Source of the DNA: Macrothele yani
Taxonomy: Eukaryota > Arthropoda > Arachnida > Araneae > Macrothelidae
Length of the DNA: 64,000 nucleotides
Direction of reading: 5' to 3'
Assembly (NCBI GenBank): GCA_039090855.1
Contig: CM077034.1
Span: 225,869,331-225,933,330, forward strand
The notes beneath the pieces were generated by a model that ran no database searches, had not been told where the DNA came from, and saw only the letters and a program-made list of their open reading frames with translations. Position 1 is the first letter of the stretch. Every line of letters starts with the position of its first letter. A program made the translations under genes and the position numbers. Positions 31,975-41,044 of the stretch are shown here, in pieces.

Positions 31975-32258
31975 AATTAATACAGACATTTAACGTGGAC
32001 CAGGAACATCAAACAAAGATATTCGCTCTTTCCACGTTTATAAGTGAGTCACGGAAAAATTCTCATTGGCCGCCACCGGGAGTCGAACCCAGGGTCTTCC
32101 AGTTACGCGCCGGATATAATTCAATTGCTCTTCAGTGTATGGCTTCGACTCCCGGTGGCTGCCAACGAGAATTTTTCCGTGACTCACTTATAAACGTGGA
32201 AAGAGCGAAGATCTTTGTTTGATGTTCCTGGTCCACGTTAAATGTCTGTATTAATTAT
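31975..32258. repeat. head-to-head inverted pair of family-2 units, ~115-bp arms
   Basis: 31979-32095 is nearly the exact complement of 32148-32258. Both arms carry TGTTCCTGGTCCACGTTAAA, AACGTGGAAAGAGCGAA and GAGAATTTTTCCGTGACTCA. The ~50-bp centre contains a copy of the Tc1-G terminus. Confidence 0.85.
32116..32137 (+). repeat. isolated copy of the Tc1-G terminal sequence
   Basis: ATAATTCAATTGCTCTTCAG followed by TG and then TA (32138-32139). It matches the right terminus of element G at 38880-38900. It lies between the inverted family-2 units. Confidence 0.85.
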
Positions 32259-32287
32259 TCATTCGCCTTCTAATTATTTGTTCAGTT

Positions 32288-34080
32288 GCTGCTTACCATC
32301 TTTGGTGAATCCCCAGCATTGTGCGGTGCTCCAAGAAGCAACCTGCCAACTTGGCTTGGCAGTTAGCGTGAGTGAGTCTGGAGGAATTCTGTGGTGTAGC
32401 GGAAGCATATCCGGCGCGTAACTGGAAGACCCTGGGTTCGACTGTCGGTGGCGGCCAATGAGAATTTTTCCGTGACTCACTTATAAACGTGGAAAGAGCG
32501 AAGATCTTTGTTTGATGTTCCTGGTCCACGTTAAATGTCTGTATTAATTATTCATTCGCCTTCTAATTATTTGTTCAGTTGCTGCTTACCATCTTTGGTG
32601 AATCCCCAGCATTGTGCGGTGCTCCAAGAATCAACCTACCTATTGGCTTGGCAGTTAGCGTGTGTGAGTCTGGAGGAATTCGAGGCCGCTGTGGTGTAGC
32701 GGAAGCATATTCGGCGCGTAACTGGAAGACCCTGGGTTCGACTCCCGGTGGCGGCCAATGAGAATTTTTCCGTGACTCACTTATAAACGTGGAAAGAGCG
32801 AAGATCTTTGTTTGATGTTCCTGGTCCACGTTAAATGTCTGTATTAATTATTCATTCGCCTTCTAATTATTTCTTCAGTTGCTGCTTACCATCTTTGGTG
32901 AATCCCCAGCATTGTGCGGTGCTCCAAGAATCAACCTACCAATTGGCTTGGCAGTTAGCGTGTGTGAGTCTGGAGGAATTCGAGGCCGCTGTGGTGTAGC
33001 GGAAGCATATTCGGCGCGTAACTGGAAGACCCTGGGTTCGACTCCCGGTGGCGGCCAATGAGAATTTTTCCGTGACTCACTTATAAACGTGGAAAGAGCG
33101 AAGATCTTTGTTTGATGTTCCTGGTCCACGTTAAATGTCTGTATTAATTATTCATTCGCCTTCTAATTATTTGTTCAGTTGCTGCTTACCATCTTTGGTG
33201 AATCCCCAGCATTGTGCGGGGCTCCAAGAATCAACCTACCAATTGGCTTGGCAGTTAGCGTGTGTGAGTCTGGAGGAATTCGAGGCCGCTGTGGTGTAGC
33301 GGAAGCATATTCGGCAGGTAACTGGAAGACCCTGGGTTCGACTCCCGGTGGCGGCCAATGAGAATTTTTCCGTGACTCACTTATAAACGTGGAAAGAGCG
33401 AAGATCTTTGTTTGATGTTCCTGGTCCACGTTAAATGTCTGTATTAATTATTCATTCGCCTTCTAATTATTTGTTCAGTTGCTGCTTACCATCTTTGGTG
33501 AATCCCCAGCATTGTGCGGTGCTCCAAGAATCAACCTACCAATTGGCTTGGCAGTTAGCGTGTGTGAGTCTGGAGGAATTCGAGGCCGCTGTGGTGTAGC
33601 GGAAGCATATTCGGCAGGTAACTGGAAGACCCTGGGTTGGACTCCCGGTGGCGGCCAATGAGAATTTTTCCGTGACTCACTTATAAACGTGGAAAGAGCG
33701 AAGATCTTTGTTTGATGTTCCTGGTCCACGTTAAATGTCTGTATTAATTATTCATTCGCCTTCTAATTATTTGTTCAGTTGCTGCTTACCATCTTTGGTG
33801 AATCCCCAGCATTGTGCGGGGCTCCAAGAATCAACCTACCAATTGGCTTGGCAGTTAGCGTGAGTGAGTCTGGAGGAATTCGAGGCCGCTGTGGTGTAGC
33901 AGAAGCATATTCGGCAGGTAACTGGAAGACCCTGGGTTCGACTCCCGGTGGCGGCCAATGAGAATTTTTCCGTGACTCACTTATAAACGTGGAAAGAGCG
34001 AAGATCTTTGTTTGATGTTCCTGGTCCACGTTAAATGTCTGTATTAATTATTCATTCGCCTTCTAATTATTTGTTCAGTT
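32288..34080 (+). repeat. 300-bp sub-array with complete tRNA-like cores
   Basis: Unit starts at 32288, 32581, 32881, 33181, 33481 and 33781. Each has the A box TGGTGTAGCGG (AGCAG in the last) and B box GGTTCGACTCC (GGTTGGACTCC in one). The loop reads GGCGCGTAAC in early units and GGCAGGTAAC from 33316 on, so the anticodon loop is already mutated along the array. Confidence 0.93.
32685..32755 (+). other. tRNA-Thr(CGT)-like core, representative unit
   Basis: Acceptor GCCGCTG pairs with TGGCGGC (two G-T pairs). Anticodon arm TTCGG/CTGGA has loop CGCGTAA. T-arm is CTGGG/CCCGG. A box TGGTGTAGCGG and B box GGTTCGACTCC fit the RNA polymerase III consensus at every fixed position. The G at position 33 and weak D-stem argue against a working tRNA. 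Confidence 0.6.
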
Positions 34081-37000
34081 GCTGCTTACCATCTTTGGTG
34101 AATCCCCAGCATTGTGCGGAGCTCCAAGAATCAACCTACCAATTGGCTTGGTGAAGCATATTCGGCAGGTAACTGGAAGACCCTGGGTTCGACTCCCGGT
34201 GGCGGCCAATGAGAATTTTTCCGTGACTCACTTATAAACGTGGAAAGAGCGAAGATCTTTGTTTGATGTTCCTGGTCCACGTTAAATGTCTGTATTAATT
34301 ATTCATTCGCCTTCTAATTATTTGTTCAGTTGCTGCTTACCATCTTTGGTGAATCCCCAGCATTGTGCGGAGCTCCAAGAATCAACCTACCAATTGGCTT
34401 GGTGAAGCATATTCGGCACGTAACTGGAAGACCCTGGGTTCGACTCCCGGTGGCGGCCAATGAGAATTTTTCCGTGACTCACTTATAAACGTGGAAAGAG
34501 CGAAGATCTTTGTTTGATGTTCCTGGTCCACGTTAAATGTCTGTATTAATTATTCATTCGCCTTCTAATTATTTGTTCAGTTGCTGCTTACCATCTTTGG
34601 TGAATCCCCAGCATTGTGCGGAGCTCCAAGAATCAACCTACCAATTGGCTTGGTGAAGCATATTCGGCACGTAACTGGAAGACCCTGGGTTGGACTCCCG
34701 GTGGCGGCCAATGAGAATTTTTCCGTGACTCACTTATAAACGTGGAAAGAGCGAAGATCTTTGTTTGATGTTCCTGGTCCACGTGAAATGTCTGTATTAA
34801 TTATTCATTCGCCTTCTAATTATTTGTTCAGTTGCTGCTTACCATCTTTGGTGAATCCCCAGCATTGTGCGGAGCTCCAAGAATCAACCTACCAATTGGC
34901 TTGGTGAAGCATATTCGGCGCGTAACTGGAAGACCCTGGGTTCGACTCCCGGTGGCGGCCAATGAGAATTTTTCCGTGACTCACTTATAAACGTGGAAAG
35001 AGCGAAGATCTTTGTTTGATGTTCCTGGTCCACGTTAAATGTCTGTATTAATTATTCATTCGCCTTCTAATTATTTGTTCAGTTGCTGCTTACCATCTTT
35101 GGTGAATCCCCAGCATTGTGCGGAGCTCCAAGAATCAACCTACCAATTGGCTTGGTGAAGCATATTCGGCAGGTAACTGGAAGACCCTGGGTTGGACTCC
35201 CGGTGGCGGCCAATGAGAATTTTTCCGTGACTCACTTATAAACGTGGAAAGAGCGAAGATCTTTGTTTGATGTTCCTGGTCCACGTTAAATGTCTGTATT
35301 AATTATTCATTCGCCTTCTAATTATTTGTTCAGTTGCTGCTTACCATCTTTGGTGAATCCCCAGCATTGTGCGGAGCTCCAAGAATCAACCTACCAATTG
35401 GCTTGGTGAAGCATATTCGGCAGGTAACTGGAAGACCCTGGGTTCGACTCCCGGTGGCGGCCAATGAGAATTTTTCCGTGACTCTCTTATAAACGTGGAA
35501 AGAGCGAAGATCTTTGTTTGATGTTCCTGGTCCACGTTAAATGTCTGTATTAATTATTCATTCGCCTTCTAATTATTTGTTCAGTTGCTGCTTACCATCT
35601 TTGGTGAATCCCCAGCATTGTGCGGGGCTCCAAGAATCAACCTACCAATTGGCTTGGTGAAGCATATTCGGCAGGTAACTGGAAGACCCTGGGTTGGACT
35701 CCCGGTGGCGGCCAATGAGAATTTTTCCGTGACTCACTTATAAACGTGGAAAGAGCGAAGATCTTTGTTTGATGTTCCTGGTCCACGTGAAATGTCTGTA
35801 TTAATTATTCATTCGCCTTCTAATTATTTGTTCAGTTGCTGCTTACCATCTTTGGTGAATCCCCAGCATTGTGCGGAGCTCCAAGAATCAACCTACCAAT
35901 TGGCTTGGTGAAGCATATTCGGCACGTAACTGGAAGACCCTGGGTTGGACTCCCGGTGGCGGCCAATGAGAATTTTTCCGTGACTCACTTATAAACGTGG
36001 AAAGAGCGAAGATCTTTGTTTGATGTTCCTGGTCCACGTTAAATGTCTGTATTAATTATTCATTCGCCTTCTAATTATTTGTTCAGTTGCTGCTTACCAT
36101 CTTTGGTGAATCCCCAGCATTGTGCGGAGCTCCAAGAATCAACCTACCAATTGGCTTGGTGAAGCATATTCGGCACGTAACTGGAAGACCCTGGGTTGGA
36201 CTCCCGGTGGCGGCCAATGAGAATTTTTCCGTGACTCACTTATAAACGTGGAAAGAGCGAAGATCTTTGTTTGATGTTCCTGGTCCACGTTAAATGTCTG
36301 TATTAATTATTCATTCGCCTTCTAATTATTTCTTCAGTTGCTGCTTACCATCTTTGGTGAATCCCCAGCATTGTGCGGGGCTCCAAGAATCAACCTACCA
36401 ATTGGCTTGGTGAAGCATATTCGGCACGTAACTGGAAGACCCTGGGTTGGACTCCCGGTGGCGGCCAATGAGAATTTTTCCGTGACTCACTTATAAACGT
36501 GGAAAGAGCGAAGATCTTTGTTTGATGTTCCTGGTCCACGTTAAATGTCTGTATTAATTATTCATTCGCCTTCTAATTATTTGTTCAGTTGCTGCTTACC
36601 ATCTTTGGTGAATCCCCAGCATTGTGCGGAGCTCCAAGAATCAACCTACCAATTGGCTTGGTGAAGCATATTCGGCACGTAACTGGAAGACCCTGGGTTG
36701 GACTCCCGGTGGCGGCCAATGAGAATTTTTCCGTGACTCACTTATAAACGTGGAAAGAGCGAAGATCTTTGTTTGATGTTCCTGGTCCACGTGAAATGTC
36801 TGTATTAATTATTCATTCGCCTTCTAATTATTTGTTCAGTTGCTGCTTACCATCTTTGGTGAATCCCCAGCATTGTGCGGAGCTCCAAGAATCAACCTAC
36901 CAATTGGCTTGGTGAAGCATATTCGGCACGTAACTGGAAGACCCTGGGTTGGACTCCCGGTGGCGGCCAATGAGAATTTTTCCGTGACTCACTTATAAAC

Positions 37001-38787
37001 GTGGAAAGAGCGAAGATCTTTGTTTGATGTTCCTGGTCCACGTGAAATGTCTGTATTAATTATTCATTCGCCTTCTAATTATTTGTTCAGTTGCTGCTTA
37101 CCATCTTTGGTGAATCCCCAGCATTGTGCGGAGCTCCAAGAATCAACCTACCAATTGGCTTGGTGAAGCATATTCGGCACGTAACTGGAAGACCCTGGGT
37201 TGGACTCCCGGTGGCGGCCAATGAGAATTTTTCCGTGACTCACTTATAAACGTGGAAAGAGCGAAGATCTTTGTTTGATGTTCCTGGTCCACGTGAAATG
37301 TCTGTATTAATTATTCATTCGCCTTCTAATTATTTGTTCAGTTGCTGCTTACCATCTTTGGTGAATCCCCAGCATTGTGCGGAGCTCCAAGAATCAACCT
37401 ACCAATTGGCTTGGTGAAGCATATTCGGCACGTAACTGGAAGACCCTGGGTTGGACTCCCGGTGGCGGCCAATGAGAATTTTTCCGTGACTCACTTATAA
37501 ACGTGGAAAGAGCGAAGATCTTTGTTTGATGTTCCTGGTCCACGTGAAATGTCTGTATTAATTATTCATTCGCCTTCTAATTATTTGTTCAGTTGCTGCT
37601 TACCATCTTTGGTGAATCCCCAGCATTGTGCGGGGCTCCAAGAATCAACCTGCCAAATTGGCTTGGTGAAGCATATTCGGCACGTAACTGGAAGACCCTG
37701 GGTTCGACTCCCGGTGGCGGCCAATGAGAATTTTTCCGTGACTCACTTATAAACGTGGAAAGAGCGAAGATCTTTGTTTGATGTTCCTGGTCCACGTTAA
37801 ATGTCTGTATTAATTATTCATTCGCCTTCTAATTATTTGTTCAGTTGCTGCTTACCATCTTTGGTGAATCCCCAGCATTGTGCGGAGCTCCAAGAATCAA
37901 CCTACCAATTGGCTTGGTGAAGCATATTCGGGCGCGTAACTGGAAGACCCTGGGTTCGACTCCCGGTGGCGGCCAATGAGAATTTTTCCGTGACTCACTT
38001 ATAAACGTGGAAAGAGCGAAGATCTTTGTTTGATGTTCCTGGTCCACGTGAAATGTCTGTATTAATTATTCATTCGCCTTCTAATTATTTGTTCAGTTGC
38101 TGCTTACCATCTTTGGTGAATCCCCAGCATTGTGCGGAGCTCCAAGAATCAACCTACCAATTGGCTTGGTGAAGCATATTCGGCACGTAACTGGAAGACC
38201 CTGGGTTGGACTCCCGGTGGCGGCCAATGAGAATTTTTCCGTGACTCACTTATAAACGTGGAAAGAGCGAAGATCTTTGTTTGATGTTCCTGGTCCACGT
38301 TAAATGTCTGTATTAATTATTCATTCGCCTTCTAATTATTTGTTCAGTTGCTGCTTACCATCTTTGGTGAATCCCCAGCATTGTGCGGAGCTCCAAGAAT
38401 CAACCTACCAATTGGCTTGGTGAAGCATATTCGGCACGTAACTGGAAGACCCTGGGTTGGACTCCCGGTGGCGGCCAATGAGAATTTTTCCGTGACTCAC
38501 TTATAAACGTGGAAAGAGCGAAGATCTTTGTTTGATGTTCCTGGTCCACGTGAAATGTCTGTATTAATTATTCATTCGCCTTCTAATTATTTCTTCAGTT
38601 GCTGCTTACCATCTTTGGTGAATCCTCAGCATTGTGCGGGGCTCCAAGAAGCAACCTACCTATTGGCTTGGTGAAGCATATTCGGCGCGTAACTGGAAGA
38701 CCCTGGGTTCGACTCCCGGTGGCGGCCAATGAGAATTTTTCCGTGACTCACTTATAAACGTGGAAAGAGCAAAGATCTGTGTTTGAT
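34081..38787 (+). repeat. 251-bp derivative sub-array lacking the A box
   Basis: From 34081 the period drops to 251 bp (for example 34201, 34452 for the GGCGGCC landmark). The 49 missing bases run from after GGCTTGG through the tRNA 5' half, so the unit reads AATTGGCTTGGTGAAGCATA. B box remains, often mutated to GGTTGGACTCC. Eighteen units plus a partial one. Confidence 0.93.
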
Positions 38788-38918
38788 ACTCCTTATGTTG
38801 TCGGATCGCTGCATACGTCATGTCGTTTCCGTTTACAGTTCCGCCCACAGCGCCACATTTGCATAACGCCAGCTGTCTCTAATTCAATTGCTCTTCAGTG
38901 CATGTGATACATTTTTAC

Positions 38919-38953
38919 ACAGCCTTAACATAAACATTTTATGTTAAGGCTGT
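38919..38953. repeat. perfect hairpin, 15-16 bp stem
   Basis: ACAGCCTTAACATAA at 38919-38933 pairs with 38939-38953. Its right arm overlaps the start of the TTAA-flanked element at 38948. Confidence 0.92.
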
Positions 38954-39638
38954 CTTTGAAAGAGTGTTAGGCTTCATCTTCTGCGAAAGATGGGGCAAAA
39001 TATTCCTCTTTGGGCGTGGCTTTTACGTCTTGAGGGATTGTCCCAGAAGTTGGCGTCGGCGAATGAATGAAGACCTTACCATATTCAGAATGGAAGCAGT
39101 CTCTTGTTGGATCCACAATGAAAAGACAAAATACATGCCGTTACGTTTTAACCAATGACATTGTTTGGGGGTGGAGCTTAGCAGGTAGGCGTAGTTTCTG
39201 TCTCAAATTCAAGTGCTTTCCGGTAACGTACACATTTTCTCTTCAAAAATAAACGTACTGTAGAATTTAAGATGATCTATAGAAGACAAGATTCCAATCT
39301 CACTTCAGTGCCCATTCTTTGATTTCTATTTGGCCTAGATAATTAAAATAATCAGACAGAAATGAGAGATTTTGTTTTTTCCACACAGAAACACTGCCAA
39401 GCTAACTTCTGGCGCCAAATTGGAATACTTTCGAGTCAGATAAATTGCATTTAAAAAAAAATCTAACACATTTTTCGGAAAAATAACTGCGACACGTATT
39501 AGATAGATATGGGTCATTTTTATTTGTGCTCAAAAATTTCAAACTCTACAAAGTAATAGTTTTCGGGAAAATGTGTACAAAAGAATTTGCATAACAGACA
39601 TAGGACATAATTTCTGTTACACTCATTCAAAGACAGCC
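38948..39638. mobile_element. small TTAA-flanked inverted-repeat element, 691 bp
   Basis: The left end GGCTGTCTTTGAAAGAGTGT and the complement of the right end GGCTGTCTTTGAATGAGTGT match at 19 of 20 positions. TTAA lies on both sides (38944-38947 and 39639-39642), as in piggyBac-like insertions. The interior has no transposase. The ends lack the usual piggyBac CCC start, so the family is uncertain. Confidence 0.75.
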
Positions 39639-39642
39639 TTAA

Positions 39643-39704
39643 GAAGCTGTCAACTGTAGAATCAGTAATTTTATCCCTTGATATCAAATATGTTCATCGT
39701 ACTA
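39643..39704. other. spacer
   Basis: Nothing recognised. The last two bases are the TA of the next element. Confidence 0.4.
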
Positions 39705-40640
39705 CAATGGTGTGCAAAAATTAAGGACGAAGAGGAGAAATTAGCATAACAGCGGAACGAGCAGGCAGAACGGAACGAAAGACCACTCAGGAGATAGACT
39801 AGGGTCCCGTACGGTAGGGCATACGCATATAAGCAGCATGACGTGGGGGTCGGAAGGGTATAAAGCACACAGGCGGTGTACGCTCAGCAATTCGGTGAAA
39901 GCTGTTGCACGGTCTACATCGGTTTGAACGACGTCGAGTTTCTGCCACCGTGTGATATGGCCAACAGGCAATCCAGTAGACGACATCTGGATGACTGATC
40001 GTCATTGAGAAGTTGGAAGAAGGTCGAAGTGTGACTAGTGTGGCCGAGGAGTTTGGGTTCACTCACAGCATCGTTTCACGAGCTTGGAGAGCATTTCAAA
40101 AAGACAGGAACAGCTGTCCGAGAGTTTAGCAGTGGTCGTCCACGAGCAACCACGGCGGCGGACGACCGGTATATTGTTGTACGGGCAAGAAGAGATAGAC
40201 GGCAGACAGCGGGAGAGATCGCAAGGCACATGCAACAGACAACTGGACGTTCGTTATCGCGTTTACCGTGGCCAGGAGGCTGCACAAAGGTGGTCTATTT
40301 GCACGACGACCAGTACGGTGTGTGCCATTAATGCCTGCTCATCGGAGACGGCGGTTTCTGTGGTGCCAGGAACACAAGAACTGGACACATCAGCAATGGG
40401 GTCGAGTTCTCTTTACGGACGAGAGCCAATTTAGTCTGACGAGCGATTCTGGACGTACACACATCTGGAGAGAGCAGGGAACACGCAATCACAACTCCAA
40501 CATCATCGAAAGGGACCGGTTTGGAGGTGGCGGAGTTCTCGTTTGGAGCGGTATCATGCTTGGTAGCCGTACTGACCTCCACATCTTAAAAGGAAGTTCA
40601 TTCACTGGTGTCAGCTATTGTACCGAGGTTCTCCTGCCTC
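39705..40640 (+). mobile_element. Tc1-like element I, copy 2, 3'-truncated
   Basis: The left terminus CAATGGTGTGCAAAAATTAA after TA (39703-39704) is the complement of the partial right end of copy 1 (28914-28930). Homology to copy 1 stops abruptly at about 40641 in CTGCCTCACGT. Confidence 0.88.
39957..40640 (+). pseudogene. Tc1-like transposase I, N-terminal two thirds, frameshifted
   Basis: Start ATG 39957 (MANRQSSRRHLDD, then a stop), HTH region in shifted frames (RSLGSLTASFHELGEHF region), linker EFSSGRPRATTAADDRYIVV, second HTH (QTAGEIARHMQQTTGRSLSR), then from 40268 the frame MARRLHKGGLFARRPVRCVP to LFTDESQFSLTSDSG (first catalytic Asp) and FGGGGVLVWSGIM. Truncated before the second catalytic Asp. 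Confidence 0.88.
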
Positions 40641-40799
40641 ACGTATTTACTTACTGTTGCCGTATCAAACTTCGTCATTTACAGCGATCTTGACATACAA
40701 CTCAGGCTTCACAAACGTCCATTACACGCCGTACAGAAGACCTTCTATACTTCATACTTATAATCTTTTTCTCATGCAGACACTATTGAATCTGCTCTT

Positions 40800-40925
40800 C
40801 TCATGAATTCCTTGGCCTTCCTCTGCCTTTCCTTCCTGCCACTTGGGCTAAAACGATTTTCTTAGTAAGCATCTCATCACTTATTCTTTCAACATGGCCA
40901 AACCACCCAAGCATATTAGGCACCA
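40800..40925 (-). pseudogene. C-terminal scrap of a non-LTR reverse transcriptase
   Basis: The minus strand reads MLGWFGHVERISDEMLTKKI followed by VLAQVAGRKGRGRP. The WFGHVERM..R..RGRP pattern closes many arthropod non-LTR reverse transcriptases, but differs from the WQWTGH tail of the RTE copies here, so it is a second lineage. No other part of the gene is seen. Confidence 0.7.
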
Positions 40926-41044
40926 CCTTGCTAACAATATTTTGTTTCTTTCACATTACACAACTGCAACACATCATTCCTCACATGATCAGAAAGTGTC
41001 TTGCCCCCCTCCCCCCGTAAGTAACACATTTCTCCAGTCATTAA

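Larger units (their letters stand above)
31975..38787. repeat. family-2 tRNA-like satellite, inverted head unit then tandem array
   Basis: Composition in order: a minus-strand partial unit (31975-32115), a 22-bp Tc1 terminus copy (32116-32137), a plus-strand partial unit, six units carrying the whole tRNA-like core (about 300 bp each, to 34080), then 18 units of about 251 bp and a last partial. Flanked by the 12-bp direct repeat at 31963-31974 and 38788-38799. All units are highly similar. Confidence 0.9.
30907..38900 (-). mobile_element. Tc1-like element G, split by a 6.8-kb repeat array
   Basis: The left terminus CACCGAAGAGCAATTGAATT (30907 on, after TA) matches the complement of the right terminus at 38876-38900 over 25 bp with one change. 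The right TA is mutated to CA. Coding and 5'-leader sequence runs up to 31974 and resumes at 38788, with ACTCCTTAYGTT duplicated at the two borders. Without the insertion the element would be about 1.2 kb, a normal size. Confidence 0.85.

Noticed and set aside
8126..33960. Calling the tRNA-like cores true tRNA genes
   Set aside because: G at position 33, weak D-stems, embedding in tandem repeats and mutated anticodon loops point to relics. The apparent CCA after the family-3 core is out of register with a 72-nt tRNA.
32575..34029. 84-codon minus-strand and 60-codon plus-strand frames in family-2 units as proteins
   Set aside because: They run through the tRNA-like core and exist in every copy of a noncoding repeat.
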